A stretch of DNA of 64,000 nt, taken from Phlegmacium glaucopus (taxonomy: Eukaryota > Basidiomycota > Agaricomycetes > Agaricales > Cortinariaceae). Position numbers and translations under genes: made by a program. This document shows positions 1 through 11,694 of the stretch, one piece after another. The stretch is taken from NCBI GenBank assembly GCA_015039465.1, contig MU130084.1:1-64000 (forward strand), given 5' to 3'. Position 1 is the stretch's first letter. Each line of letters opens with the position of its first letter. The notes under the pieces were generated by a model. The model was not told where the DNA came from. It made no database searches and saw only the letters and a list, made by a program, of their open reading frames with translations.

Positions 1-708
1 GTGGAGGAAGGGACCGAGCAAATGCAGGTCGACAAACATGTCGAGCGACGCCAGAAGATAGATTGACACTGACAGAACAATTGATTGGAAGCTGTACATA
101 GTAGTTACTCGCAAGTCGAACGAACCAGTACAATTTCTGAGAGAGAGGAAGGGGGATAAAGCAACAAGATGGCAACGTGTTTCGAACGTACCCGATAATA
201 CAATGCGTGATTTCGGGTGCAGACGGAATGGCAGGTACCGTTATCAACAATATCCCTTCCACTCCTCCAATCGACTGGGTTTTTATGGCTCTGTAGATGA
301 CACCTGTTAGTTTCGAGAGACTCGGTGGAACGGAACATGGCGAACCAACCTGGACTTTTCATCACTCTCTCGTTGGTTGCAAGGGCAGCATCAACTGAGT
401 TTGAAATAAAATCACGATAGAGCAAAGTCCGAGGACACTTCAGAAGCCGACCGGCTAAACCCGCACGAATAGATGCCAACCCGTTTTTTCGATTTTGGGG
501 GCCCAGGTTGGTATAAGACCGAGTTCTCAATACTGAGAACTCGGAACATATTTCCGAGATGCTTACGCAAAGCTTATCAAGCGCCCTCATACCTGAGAAA
601 GATTGAAACGATACTATGCCACAACTACAAAGATTCTCCGCCTAGGTTTTATATAAAATGCTACGAGTATTTCTGCTAACGCTCTCTATTTGAATTCAAG
701 CGTAAAGT
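1..708. other. intergenic, no gene recognised
   Basis: I see no recognisable gene. A 161-codon open frame on the minus strand (105-590) has no family features. A TATA-like stretch at about 648-659 lies some 50 bp before the first AKR copy and is probably the remains of its promoter. Confidence 0.5.
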
Positions 709-2158
709 TTGTCTACCTTCCGGTCAACTTATCCCGAACCAAAGACAGGACTCGGTCGTTACCCTCTTTTATCTCCAAACGCTGCCGTACATGTCTCGCC
801 TATCCAATTAGGAGCGGAAAGCATTGGTGATAAATGGGCTATAGGAATGGGAAGTATAGATAAAGAACTCGGTGCCTATTTCAATAACGGAGGAAACTTC
901 ATTGATACTGCGAACATGTAGTAAGCAACTCGAGGCTTAATACAATATCATGATGATACTAACACTAAATATATGTAGTCAGGATGGATCTTCCGAAATG
1001 TTCATTGGCGAATGGGTGGAGGCACGTGGAATCAGAGACCAGTTGTTCATAGGCACCAAGGTTGGTGACCATTCATTAACGTTGCTTATGTTTCTCGCAG
1101 TACAGTTTCCACGTCGACGGTCATGATGGTGGTGATTCTGCCGTCCCTCAAAAAATACTCAATGTCGGGAATGGCGTGGAGTCTTTGCGAATCTCCGTAG
1201 AGAAATCACTCAAGAGGCTACGCACTACTTATCTCGATCTCATTTACTTCCATTGGTGGGACTGGGACACCAGCATTGAAGAGGTGATGCTCTCACTTCA
1301 CACTCTGGTCTTCAAGGAAAAGTCTTGTACCTTGTAAGCTCACTTTTTTCTTTTTTACATCGACCTCACCCAATTTCTTTAAAAACAAAATAGGGAGTTT
1401 CCAATACTCCTGCTTGGGTTGTATCGAAGGCCAATCAATATGCCCGTGACCATGCTTTGACTCCTTTGTCATTTACCAAGGTGCTTGGAATGTGATGGAG
1501 CGTTCGAACGCGAAATCATCCCTATGGCTCTTTCAGAAGGTAATCATCACCTCGTAAAAAAGAAGAGAAGCTGATGTAGAAAAAAAATCTAGGCGTGGCT
1601 CCTCGCTCCTTGGAATATCCTTGCCTCTGGAGAAATAAGAACAGACGAGGAAGAAGAGAAACGTCGTCAAACTGGCGAGAAAGGCCGAACTATCTTGAAC
1701 TCAGACTGGGAGCGTAGTGAAAAGGAAGAAACAGTTTCTAAAGCCCTTGAGAAAGTCGCTGCGGAAATCGGAGCTAAACATATCACCTCTGGTACTATTT
1801 CCGTCATACTGAAGTCTTTTTTTCAACACGGCTGATGTTCCATTAAAAGTCGCCATCGCATATCTCATGCAGAAGACACCCTACGTTTTCCCGATTATTG
1901 GAGGCAGAAAAGTGGAGCATCTTCTCGCCAATTTAGAGGCATTAGAAATTTTCTTGAAATGATGATCAGATCAGATACTTGGAAAGCGTGGTCCCATTCG
2001 AACCCGGATTCCCAACTTCGATGACAATGAGTTTCTTTTTCATACAAATCGACACCGATTATTAACGATACCTTTAACTTTGCGTTTCTCCGCAGGGCGA
2101 TGGCCAAGGGGATACCCGTTTCTTCAAAGGTTACTTGCTCCAACCCCTTCGCCCTTGA
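709..2158 (+). pseudogene. aldo-keto reductase copy 1, decayed
   Basis: This is a full-length but broken relative of the minus-strand AKR copies further right, and the only copy on the plus strand. The seven-exon layout can still be followed. The start codon position reads TTG (709) where the others have ATG, and exon 1 has lost about five residues in frame. One-base deletions occur near 1311 (exon 3) and 1475 (exon 4), a four-base deletion near 1505, and another frame disturbance near 1950 in exon 6. The catalytic motifs (NFIDTA, a Lys before intron 2, HWWDWD) are still visible, so the loss looks recent. It ends with the usual QPLRP tail and a stop at 2156-2158. The exon 3 loop is closest to copies 2, 4 and 5. 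Function would have been NADP(H)-dependent reduction of aldehydes or ketones. Confidence 0.85.
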
Positions 2159-2559
2159 ATATGATGAATAAGAGATGGATTATGCAAAGCAACAAAGCCG
2201 AGGGTAAAATGAATACTAGCAACATAATAAAGTGACTCCCATTTTTCATTTAGCCACAGAATCGAGCCTGATAAATGATATGAGTATTTATACTTTGTTG
2301 AACTCTCTACTTAGATAATTCAAAGTTCATGTCTGTGGTGCCACTTCTATGGTCCTCGTCCTCGTTCCATTCCCGCAGCGTGCTCAGATTTGGTCTAATT
2401 TGACAGTCATCAAACAACTGAATTAAGTCGCTTGAAACCTGTAGATCGCAGGCGGGAATATAAAACAGAACAGAACGAAGACGGGAACCACGCACAGGCT
2501 GCCAGGCATGGACATGGCGCCTAGCATGAACGTTCAAATATCATTATCAACGAAATGCT
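2159..2559. other. spacer after AKR copy 1
   Basis: No gene is seen. The stretch near 2470-2530 resembles spacer pieces at about 29980, 33160 and 35470 (a shared 'gaaccacgcac' context), so this is part of the duplicated intergenic material of the array. Confidence 0.4.
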
Positions 2560-3092
2560 CATCTGCAAACGTGGGGTCCTGTGCCGGTGCCATAACGGGC
2601 CGATTTTGGTATCCAGGGTCCTTGTCATCCGCATCAGCACTTGTTGTTCATCCTGGCGGTTGCATTCCATCTGCTTAGAGTCTCCATGCTTCGGTCCTTT
2701 ACATCCCTTCGTCAATGGCGCGAGGCTTTCTTTTTGGAAGAACCAGTTGCCTTTCCTTGGACCCTCCCCTTTCCTTCTAATCGATGATCGATGATGTCCC
2801 TCATCTACTTACATACCTTTTGTCTGGTATAAATTTGCCTATGTCTAGTTTAGGAAAGGCTATTGATTTTTAGAGTCCGTTTCTTGAACATTCAATATTG
2901 CGACAGGTCTATGCCACAGCTTGTTGATAGCGGGAGGGGGAAAAAAAAGGGGGGCGCACGTACATTCGCGATGGACCTCACCAGCACATGTGGACTTCTA
3001 ACCCTTTCTTATTCAGGTTGCATACCGAAATGAGGTCGACGATATACAGACAGCAAAGTACAATGTTTTGTGATGTCTACGATCTCTGCTAA
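2560..3092. repeat. duplicated 5' flank, shared with 16.8-17.3 kb
   Basis: The stretch matches 16830-17320 closely and in the same order, including a poly-G tract near 2934-2957 whose partner is near 17175-17188. It marks the left edge of the duplicated membrane-protein unit. No coding capacity is recognised. Confidence 0.7.
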
Positions 3093-3495
3093 ATGAGTAT
3101 GATATGTTCCAGTGTCCCGATGTCTGATGACCTTCACATGAACTTGAAGGGCAAAAACACTATATTGCCCAACTCATTAGCCAGTCCGAAGGGGATCACA
3201 ACCTATGGACAATATCTGCAGCTCGTCGTCCAGTCATTATATACCCTGACGACTGCTCGACATGTGAAGAATTCACACGTCACTTGTCAATGCTCCAGTG
3301 TATGACTATGAGGTGTGGCCCAAGCTGGAGCGTTGTATCAACGCTCCCCTGCTCAACGAGATAGATGAACTACGGCCCCAATGCCTCTGCAACGAGGAGG
3401 TACGATATGCGGAGCTGGAGAACTACTGCGCCAGCAAGGTGAATGAAATCTGGCTCGACTTTTTTGTAGTCCTCCGAATCGGATCTTTCCGGTGA
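3093..3495 (+). pseudogene. degenerate coding remnant upstream of membrane gene A
   Basis: Unrecognised protein-like remnant. Reading across two frames gives Cys/Leu/Glu-rich helix-like pieces (for example EVWPKLERCINAPLL and EVRYAELE) that are conserved in homologous stretches at about 5160-5560 and 17328-17690. No continuous frame runs through it. I infer an exon remnant or a degraded gene that was duplicated with the membrane-protein gene lying 80 bp downstream. It could also be 5' untranslated sequence. Confidence 0.4.
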
Positions 3496-3574
3496 ATCAG
3501 GAAGCAATACACACCGCTCGAGCTCACACCGCCATTGCCGCTATACCCTTCACCATTATTATCCCTATCATAGC

Positions 3575-4617
3575 ATGATCATTTTCACTTTTTCAGTCCT
3601 TCTTGCGAGACATGCCTTCGCACAAGATTTCATCCTAGTCGACGACCAAGACCCTCGTGTTAAATATGGTGGTGGCACTAATAAATGGATCTTTAAATCA
3701 AGAGCTGAACAGTTCAATGCGACTGCCATGTTAACAAGGTCTGCGGGTGCTACGGCCACCCTCCTCTTTAATGGTACAGCGTTTGTCGCCTACTGTGAAT
3801 TACGCAGAGGAATTCATCCATGGTTTTGGTAGGAACAGCCATCTCTGTCTATGGAAGAATAGACACCCCGGATGAAAACTCCACAGTATCCACTTATGCA
3901 ATCAACAATGGTGTCCCCGTAGTGTTCGACGCACCACATGTTCCAACCATCCTTTTCAATGAATTGTTCTACTCATCCCCCGTCTTGTCGCCCGGGGAGC
4001 AAACATTAACGATCACAAATCTGCACGATAACGCCTGGTTCTACCTCGATTACTTCAATATCACTATGGTGCATGAAGCCTCCATTGCAAATCCTTCAAG
4101 TGTTCAACCTTCAAGTGTTCAGCCCTCAATTGCGACTTCTACAGGTGTTCAGGTGTCCTCGAAGAAAGGCATCACAGCAGGTGTCGCTGTAGGAATTACG
4201 TTGGGAGTAATATGTTTCCTTGTAATTGTGATATTGTGCTACATTTGGCTGCAAAAACGTCGTTCTCGTATCAGAAATGTTTCACCCCTCGAAGACAATC
4301 CCAAGGATCTGGCCACACATCGAACAGGTATACTATATCTTTGACTTTTACACCTTACAAGATATATCTAACCCGACGGCTTAGGCTCCGTTACTAGTAT
4401 TCGCAGTGATGACGTGGTTCAACCGTTCCTGGTGCCCGCAGCGAGTACTGAACCTCCCCACCCAAAAACATTGATGTCAAGTTTGCCATCGTCTTCAGCA
4501 CCCGAGCGACCTATAAACTCGGTTATGTCCCAGGTTAACACCAGCCATCTACTTTACAATGGTGGTAATGAAATCGATGCATCGACATTACCCCCTCCCT
4601 ACAATGCGACAATCTGA
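3575..4617 (+). CDS. secreted-domain single-pass membrane protein A
   Basis: Three exons (3575-3773, 3833-4327, 4385-4617) give 309 codons with no break. The protein starts with a signal peptide (MIIFTFSVLLARHAFAQ). An extracellular beta-rich domain follows, with the motif GTAISVYG created exactly at the first splice junction, then several N-glycosylation sites (NST, NIT), a Ser/Thr/Pro-rich stalk with repeated PSSVQ units, one transmembrane helix at about residues 181-206 and a basic stop-transfer KRRSR. The cytoplasmic tail ends in the proline-rich LPPPY. This layout is common in agaricomycete plasma-membrane proteins of unknown function; a surface-sensing role is only inferred. The first intron could be missed because both flanks stay partly open, but splicing at GTACAG restores the domain. 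Paralogues are at 5709 and 17810. Confidence 0.8.
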
Positions 4618-5158
4618 GGTATATAATTGTTGGAACTGCTACGTTCAATCCGGCATTTGTTGTGGAATGATGGGGAATTGCAGTAGTGACCTCAGAATCT
4701 TATGGGACTTTTGTACCTATTTCATACCCAAATTATTAATATGTATAATATCCAATTGTACTTGTACTACAATTCAAGCAACTATAGCCTATTCCTTTCT
4801 AAATAATTATCTGCGCAAATATTTTTACAACAACGTCCCCGCTATATACGGGGGGTAGGGATGATGTTAATGAAAGCGATATAATTTATATCGCCTCTCT
4901 GAGGGTTAGACCAAGGTAGATGGAAGCTATTTACAGTTGGATATATGATAGATCACAATCGCTCAACCTGCATGAGGCTGAGCTGAGCTACCGATTGATG
5001 GTGCAATCGAGAACAGACCCCTACCTTAGCGTCTGTTCTGGCCAAAATACTAGCACTATGGTGCCGGTCGCCTAAAAAAAAGGAAATCCTTATTCCTTGC
5101 TTTCATTGAGGGCTAAAGATTTCGTCTAATCTAATCTAATCTACATCGCTGACTCATA
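4618..5158. repeat. 3' flank of membrane gene A, duplicated
   Basis: The sequence after the stop codon, with a GC-poor tail and the block 'gggatgatgttaat' near 4858, recurs after the other membrane genes (about 6690-7100 and 18840-19140). No gene is present. It is useful for dating and bounding the duplication unit. Confidence 0.6.
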
Positions 5159-5159
5159 C

Positions 5160-5560
5160 CGATTGAGTATGATATGCTCCATGAAGGGCAAAAACATTAA
5201 CCGCATTGCCCCATTCATTAGCCAGTCCGAACGGGATCACAACCTGTGGACTATATCTGCAGCTCCTCATACAGTCACTATACACCACGACGACTTGTAA
5301 AGAATTCACACGCCACTTGTCAATGCTCCGAGTCCTGTGTGAGGTGTGGCCAAACCTGGAGCGTTGTACTACACGGCGAACGCTCCCCTGCTCAACGATA
5401 CATATATAAGCTACGACAATGCCGACACAACGAGGAGGTGCGGTATGCGGAGCTGGAGAGCTACCACACCAGCTAGATGGAAAACATCTGCCTCGACTTT
5501 CTTGCAGTTAAATTCTAAAAAGAGCCCATCTCGTGGCTACGGGAGACTAGAAACCGTCTG
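5160..5560 (+). pseudogene. degenerate coding remnant upstream of membrane gene B
   Basis: Second copy of the unidentified remnant seen at 3093-3495. It shares the EFTRHLSML and VWPNLERC pieces but has different small indels, so no frame is conserved across copies. It lies about 150 bp before the membrane-protein gene, as in the other copies. Confidence 0.4.
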
Positions 5561-5708
5561 AATCGGATCTTTCCGGTGTATTTGGAACTGCCTTCAATTA
5601 TTGGGGGGTAGAGAAGTAAGGGAATATAATACCCACACCGCTCAAGTTCACACCGTCATTGCCGTTGTACCATCCACCACTACTACCGCCGTCATCTCTA
5701 TTCATTGC

Positions 5709-6690
5709 ATGATTATTTTCGCTCTTTTAGTCCTTCTTGCGAGACACGCGTTCGCACAAGATTTCACCCTAGTCGACGACCAAAACCCTCGTATTCAATA
5801 TGGTGGTGGCACTGGTACATGGGTCTTTAAATCAAGAACTGATGAGTTCAATGGGACTATCATGTTAACAAGGTCAGGGAATGCTACGGCCACCCTCATA
5901 TTTAACGGTACAATGATGTTTGTCACCTACTGTGAGGAATTTATCGATGGTTTTGGCAGGAACAGGCATCGCTGTCTATGGAAGAGTAGATTCCCCAGAC
6001 GGCAACTCTACAGTATCCACTTATGCAATCAACAATGGTACCCCCACAGTGTTCAACGCACCACCTGTCCCATTGACATCCGTCATGACGAAAGTATTGT
6101 TTTACTCATCCCCCGTCTTGTCGCCCGGGGAGCAAACAATAACAGTCACAAATTTGAACGATAACGCCTGGTTCTGGCTCGATTACTTCAATATCACTGT
6201 AAATCAAGCCTCCATTGCGAATCCTTCAAGTGTTCAACCTTCAAGTGTTCAACCCTCAATTGCGACGTCTACAAGTGTTCAAGTGTCCCCGAAGAAAGAC
6301 ATCACAGCAGGTGCCGGTGTAGGCATTACGTTAGGAGCAGGATGTTTCCTTGCAATTGCGATATTGTGCTACATTTGGCTGAAAAAACGTCGTTCTCGTA
6401 CCAGAAATGTTTCATCCTTCGAAGGCAATCACCAGGATCTGGCCATACATCAAACAGGTATGTACCTTTGACCTTTTACACCTTCAAGACATATCTGACC
6501 TGACGACCTAGGCTCCGTTACAAATATTCGCAATAACGATGTGGTTCAACCATTCCTCAGGGTGCCCGCAGCGAGTACTGAACTTCCTCACCTAAAAACT
6601 TTGATGTCAAGTTTGCCGTTGCCTCCAGCATCTAGACAACATGAAAGCGATGCATCGACATTACCCCCTCCCTACACTGCTACAGTATAG
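5709..6690 (+). CDS. secreted-domain single-pass membrane protein B
   Basis: Three exons (5709-5907, 5960-6457, 6512-6690) give 292 codons without a break. Order as in gene A: signal peptide ending AFAQ, beta-rich glycosylated ectodomain with GTGIAVYG across the first junction, PSSVQ repeats, transmembrane helix (roughly GITLGAGCFLAIAILCYIW) and a KKRRSR stop-transfer motif. The tail ends LPPPYTATV and is about 17 residues shorter than in gene A through an internal deletion near QHESDAS. I chose the ATG at 5709 over an upstream in-frame ATG at 5601 because it directly begins the signal peptide, as in the paralogues. The gene converges on AKR copy 2, with 885 bp between the two stops. Confidence 0.8.
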
Positions 6691-7575
6691 ACGTTGGAAC
6701 TGCTGCGTTCAATGGAGCATTTTCTGTGGGATTTTGTGGAATGATGCGGAATTGCAGTAGTGACCTCAGAATCTCTAGAAAAGCTTATGAAACTTTTGTA
6801 CCGACTTTATACCCGCCCTCTGTAATATGTATAATATCTAAATAATTTGTATTGCGGTTCAAGGCAACCGCAGCCTACTGCTTTTTTATTAATAATTCTC
6901 TGCGCAAATATAATATTTTACAACAATAGTGAGTATCCCCGCTATATATGGAGGGTTAGGGATGATGTTAATAGCATTGATATCACCTCTCTGAGGGGTT
7001 AGATCAAGGCAGCTGGAGGCTATTTACGGTTGAATATATGATAGATCACAATCGCTCAACCTGCATGCTACCGCAATCAAGAACAGATGCTCGCGTCGAG
7101 GTCGGTTCTGGGCCAAAATACGAGCGCTATGGCGACGGTCGCCTAAAAAGAAGGGGGAAATTCTTCATTCTTTTAACAAATTGCTTTCTTTCATTGAGGC
7201 TACTAATTTGTTAAAGGGATGAGCGATCGGACCAAAACTGAGAGTTATATATAATTTTGGGTTGAACGACATTGGAGCATGCCTCATAATCTAACGCCTA
7301 TGCATCAAACTGAGACGCTCTGTGTGATGTGTATTTAGAAGAACGAAATATTCACTCGCTTCTGAGCATACTCAGGTCAATGCAGTCATCTTCACACTCT
7401 CAACATGTTATTGACTCCACCCAACGCACTCCCCTTCAAGCAAATCATATACATAAATAAGGGGGGATTTCTTATCAAACTTCTTTGATAATTACATTCA
7501 TATTCGTGTATCAATGTTGCTGCTACATTCTTTCCCGCTCGGCCTTGTTATATTTAACAATCTTTCTCACATCCA
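6691..7575. other. shared 3' spacer between membrane gene B and AKR copy 2
   Basis: This convergent intergenic spacer is homologous to 18840-19380 and partly to 4620-4990. It contains no gene and presumably holds the 3' ends of both transcripts. Confidence 0.5.
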
Positions 7576-9095
7576 TCAATTTCCAGGACGAAGGGGTTGG
7601 ATCAAAGGGCCTTTGGTGACTGTGGCTGTCATGCTGAGGAAATGAGTATTCTGCTGGCCATCACCCTGTGGAAAAACGCAAAGAGAAAGGTGTTAAATAA
7701 TTGATATCGATTTATATACCATATAAAAACACAACAACTCACGATCAGTGAAGCCGGGAAGCCGGGGTCGAATGCGACCACGCTTTCTAAATATTTGACC
7801 TGATCATCGTTCAAGGATATTTCCAATGCCTCTAAATTGGCGAGAAGATGCTCCACTTTTCTGCCTCCGAGAATCGGGAAAACGTAGGGTGTCTTCTGCA
7901 TGAGATATGCGATCGCGACTTATAATGAAACGTCAGCCATGTCAAAAAAGACTTAAGTTTGAACGAAGATAATACCAGAATTGATATTTTTAGCTCCAAT
8001 TTCCGCAGCGACTTTCTCAAGTGCTTTAGAAACTGTTTTTTCCTTCTCATTACGCTCCCATTCTGTGGTGAAGCCGGCTCGGCCTTTCTCGCCAGTTTGA
8101 CGGCGTTTCTCTTCTTCTTCGTCTGTTCTTATTTTTCCACCGGCAAGGACATTCCAAGGAGCGAGAGCCATGCCTAATTTATTTTTCTACGTCAGCTTCT
8201 CTTCTGTTTTACGAGGTGATGATTACCTTCTGAACGAGCCATAGGAATGATTTCGCGTTCGAATGAACGCTCCATCACATTCCAAGCACCCTGGTAAATG
8301 ACAAAGGGAGTCATAGCGTGATCACGGGCATATTGGTTGGCCTTAGATACAATCCAAGCAGGGGTATCGGAAATTCCCTATTTTTAAAGAAACCAAATCT
8401 GCGTGAGAACGATGGAAACAAAAAAATACGAGCTTACAAGGTACAAAACTTTGCCTTGGAGGACTAGACTGTGAAGTGAGCGCATCACCTCTTCAATGCT
8501 GGTATCCCAATCCCACCAATGGAGATAAAGAAGATCGACGTAAGTGGTGCGTAGCTTCTTGAGTGATGCCTCTACGGAAGTTTGCAAAGATTTCGTGCTA
8601 TTCCCAGCATTGAGTATCTTTTGGGGGACGCTAGCGTCACCGAAACGACCGCCGAAGCTGAAACTGTACTGAGAGAAATATAAGCAACGTTTATGAATGG
8701 CGACCTTTCGCGTTAGGAGAATACCAACCTTGGTAGCTATGAACAGCTGGTCTCTGATTCCACGTGCCTCCGCCCATTCGCCAATGAACATTTCGGAAGA
8801 TCCATCCTGACTGTACATCGTTGGTATTAGTACCACACCATTATATTATATTAATCCCTGAAGTTACTTACTAATTGTTCGCAGTATCAATGAAGTTTCC
8901 TCCGTTATCGAAATAGGCATCGAGGAGCTTGAAGCTGGATTCTTTATCCATACTTCCCATCAAAGATTCCCATTTATCGCCAATACTCATCGCTCCTAGC
9001 TGGATAGGCGATACATGTACACCAGCGTTGGGAGATAAAACACGATAGCGAGCAAGTCCTGTCTTTGGTTGGGGAGGAGTGGGCCAATGAGACAT
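7576..9095 (-). CDS. aryl-alcohol-dehydrogenase-type aldo-keto reductase, copy 2
   Basis: Seven exons (9095-8872, 8810-8729, 8668-8438, 8377-8227, 8173-7976, 7918-7743, 7665-7576) give 384 codons, and all junctions are GT-AG. The protein is a cytosolic-type TIM-barrel NADP(H) oxidoreductase of the AKR9-like group (aryl-alcohol dehydrogenase / norsolorinic acid reductase); no targeting signal is seen. The catalytic tetrad is complete: Asp70 and Tyr75 (NFIDTANNY), Lys102 (FIATK) and His152 (YLHWWDW). The nucleotide-binding end carries the IGGRK-type motif (here LGGRK) near the C-terminus. The intron within GAKNINS/VAIAY must use the downstream AAG acceptor; earlier AG candidates insert extra residues. 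The loop after Lys102 is Gly-rich, unlike copies 3 and 6-8. A TATA box lies about 60 bp upstream. Likely reaction: interconversion of aryl or aliphatic aldehydes and alcohols; the substrate is unknown. Confidence 0.93.
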
Positions 9096-9840
9096 GTTTT
9101 ACACAGTTAAAATCGATGAAGGTAGTGAGAAATATCTGTGTACTGTGGCATCTTATATACACAGAATCCACTCAGCGAACCTGAATAGTAGTACGCGTTA
9201 ACATGCCGAATTGTGTTACAGTATTCAAGTAGCCGGCGAGTAGTGGTACGTGTGTACCATGCCGAAGTTATTGAGTTAGTAATCCTCAATACAGTCCAGT
9301 CAGCCCAGCGAGTCTCGGGGAATCAGTAGTACGTCCATCCAAAGTCGTGGCAGGGTTTTGTAACGTTACTATGGCTAAAGCTTCTGACTCTAGTAAAGTC
9401 TAGTAGAGTCCAGCGTCTTGACCATTTTGTAGTTGGGTTATGAAGGAGGTATAAGACTGTGAATAAATGCCAATAAATGCTTCTTGTTCTGCCGTCACAG
9501 TTCAAGCTTTTCATGGTACAGTCTGCCAGCTGTGCAAGGATAGACGCCGAAAAATTCACACCCCAGTCCGATAAATAACATACTCGATGAGGCTGTGTTC
9601 CGTCTGCCGAGAACGCGTACTCTCATGAGTACACCTCGCGGCATGTGAAACCAGAGAGTTTGTCCTCGGAGAGAAGCGTGGGTGGCGTAACGAGAGCTGG
9701 ATGTGATCACCGGACGGTGACGAGACAACGCGCGTTAACGGCAGCTTTAGGATGGTTGTAAGTGATGTGTGGTGACCGGTGAGGTCTCAGTAAGTTCCGA
9801 GAATGATTATATGTAGACCGGGACAGACAAGACTACATTA
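9096..9840. repeat. AKR upstream spacer, duplicated
   Basis: This is the upstream flank of AKR copy 2. Similar sequence, with shared blocks such as 'ccagtcagcc' and 'gtagtacgtgtgtaccatgccgaagttatt', lies upstream of copy 4 at about 21020-21690 and, shortened, of copy 5 at 25060-25260. No gene is seen. Confidence 0.6.
9151..9160 (-). promoter_or_regulatory. TATA box of AKR copy 2
   Basis: A GTATATAAGA motif, read on the minus strand, lies about 60 bp before the ATG. The same motif in the same place precedes every intact AKR copy. Confidence 0.6.
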
Positions 9841-10613
9841 GTCTCGTGCCCATCCGTTGTAGTTTGTTTTTTTTAAAGGCATCACAGCGGAGATTCAAAA
9901 CCCACTGCAAAGCTTCACTACAACGTCTGGTGCATTTCGGTCGAGAACACCTACAGTCCCCTGGTCACAAGTGTGACCTGGCCATTTTTGGTGTATCTTC
10001 TGATCATCTTAATCTAATCTCCCAAGTAACATATGCTATCATAGAACAAGTGTTTTTGGTTACATACCTGGTCTCGCTGAAGGACTTTCAATGGTGAAAT
10101 AATAATAACCATCTTCTTTGGGCGAAGAAGCAGTGGTAACATAAACGGGATTGTCTTCCCGCGCCCTGTCCCTGCAATAACGACACTGTCAAGTCCAAGG
10201 AGGATTGCCTCTGCGACGTCGAGCTGCCAGCCATATGGTGTTTGACTACTTCTCTCCTGGAATAACTTGGACATTGAAGCTCGAGCCTCTGTTGAGTTGT
10301 AGTCCTTTCTTGCTTTGCGTGCATGCTCGAGAAGCTGATAAGACCGTTGTCGAATCCTCTCGTGTCGGTTAGCTTCAGTTTCCGGAGGCATAAGGCCGTG
10401 ATTCGTTGCCCTGGAGTCATCCAGAGACTCGACGAGCGCAAAGAGCGCGAAAAAAATGTGATTATCTAAGCTAGGCGTGACAGATCTATATTAACTGTAG
10501 GTGTGTACGACCGAAATGCACCAGACGTTGTACAGCTAACCCTTGCGGTGGGTTTTTAAACCCCGACGGTCCGTCGAGCCGGGTGCTGTGAAACCAACGG
10601 ATGGGTACGAGAC
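9841..10613. mobile_element. 773-bp TIR element carrying a helicase fragment
   Basis: Two inverted arms of about 117-120 bp (9841-9957 and 10494-10613) begin GTCTCGTGCCCATCC on the left and end GGATGGGTACGAGAC on the right. They match strongly at both ends of each arm and less well in the centre. A TA dinucleotide flanks each end (9839-9840 and 10614-10615), consistent with a 2-bp TA target duplication. Between the arms lies the 5' part of a RecQ-like helicase gene on the minus strand. No transposase is present, so the element is non-autonomous. Confidence 0.75.
10014..10391 (-). pseudogene. truncated RecQ-like DEAD/DEAH helicase, N-terminal part
   Basis: About 108 codons from the ATG at 10391 match the beginning of the RecQ-like helicases common in agaricomycetes. 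Visible features are an aromatic-rich Q-region (YGWQLDVAEAILLG), a Walker A variant (AGTGRGKT) and motif Ia (ISPLKVLQRDQ). A GT donor follows the DQ (near 10067) and an AG acceptor occurs near 9998, so an intron was kept. Motifs II to VI are absent. The fragment lies entirely inside the 773-bp TIR element, so it is most simply a captured gene piece. It cannot encode a working helicase. Confidence 0.8.
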
Positions 10614-10615
10614 TA

Positions 10616-10814
10616 GACTACATAGACACATATAGAAAAGTAGTCTGATCTCCCATCAAATTTGATGCCGTAGCTCGCCATCGACTTATTTTTGACACTC
10701 CGGCGGGTCTGCCGGTTAAGTGCCGCTGGGCTTGGGTATGTTGCTAATTAGGTGGTTAGAACTCCGGCTGCCGTGAGGCAGCCAAAGGCCGGTGTGGCGC
10801 GTCTCACAACTGGC
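10616..10814. other. short spacer, no gene seen
   Basis: No feature is recognised between the TIR element and the membrane-protein relic. The open frame running through it belongs to no known family. Confidence 0.4.
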
Positions 10815-11337
10815 ATAGACATCGCCCGTCTTGGGGAACAAACATTAACGATTACAAATTTTAACGGTTCTGGCTTGACTACTTATATCAATATCACCGT
10901 ACATCAAGCCTCTATTGCGAATCCTTCAAGTGTTCAACGTTCAACCCTTCTACAAGCGCTCAGGTAAAAGGTACCACAGCACGTGTAGCAACATGCAATT
11001 GTGATATTGTGCTGCAAAAACGGTTACCACGATTTGGCCATACATCGAACAGGTAGGTATCTTTTGACTTTTACACCTTCCAAGACATATCCGACCTATC
11101 TGACCTGACGGCTTAGGCCCTGTTACTAGTAGTATTCTCAATGATGATGTGGTTCAACCGTTCCTGGTGCCCGCAGCGAGCACTGAACGTCCTCACCCAA
11201 AAACATTGATGTCAAGGTTTGGCGTTGACTTCTGCATCTGAGCTCGGTTATGGCCTAGGTTAACACCAGCCATCTACTCGGTCACAATGGTGGCAATGAA
11301 ATCGATACATCGACATTACCCCTTCCCTACCTATGCG
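10815..11337 (+). pseudogene. membrane protein gene, decayed copy C
   Basis: This relic of the membrane-protein family has lost the signal peptide and the first half of the ectodomain. Recognisable pieces are the SPGEQTLTITN-like segment (10835-10880), NITVHQASIANPSSVQ, a heavily deleted transmembrane region (about 10990-11020), the donor/acceptor pair of the last intron and a final exon ending near PLPTYAI instead of LPPPY. Frameshifts and deletions prevent translation. It converges on AKR copy 3, keeping the arrangement of the intact pairs. Confidence 0.75.
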
Positions 11338-11694
11338 ATATTCTGGTGTGTATATGGTTGTTGGAACTGCTGTGTACAATTGGGCATTTGCTGTGGGCTT
11401 CTGTGGAATGATGGGAAATTGCAGTAGTGACTTCAGAATCCTATGGAACTTTTGCGCCTACTTTATATGTAATATGTATAATATCCAAAGAACGTGCACT
11501 ACAGTTCAAGCAACCATAGCCTGTTGCTTTCTAAACAATTCTCGTCGCAAATATAATATTTTACACAAATTTTACAACAATGGTGCCAAGTATATCCGCC
11601 ATATAACGCCGTCTTGGGGACGTTGTGTGATTTAAATACATTCGTGTTGCCATTACATTCGTTTCCACTCGGTTTGGTTGTCTCAAACAATTCA

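Noticed and set aside
105..590. 161-codon open frame on the minus strand at the left end
   Set aside because: No domain, no codon or splice pattern like its neighbours, and no paralogue in the window.
5601..5708. Upstream in-frame ATG for membrane gene B
   Set aside because: The extra 36 residues would bury the signal peptide and are not conserved in genes A and D.
7953..8177. Plus-strand open frames repeatedly seen opposite AKR exon 5 (also near 19800, 23880, 26210, 30600 and 34020)
   Set aside because: They recur only because the antisense of a conserved exon lacks stops; the real gene is on the minus strand with matching splice sites.
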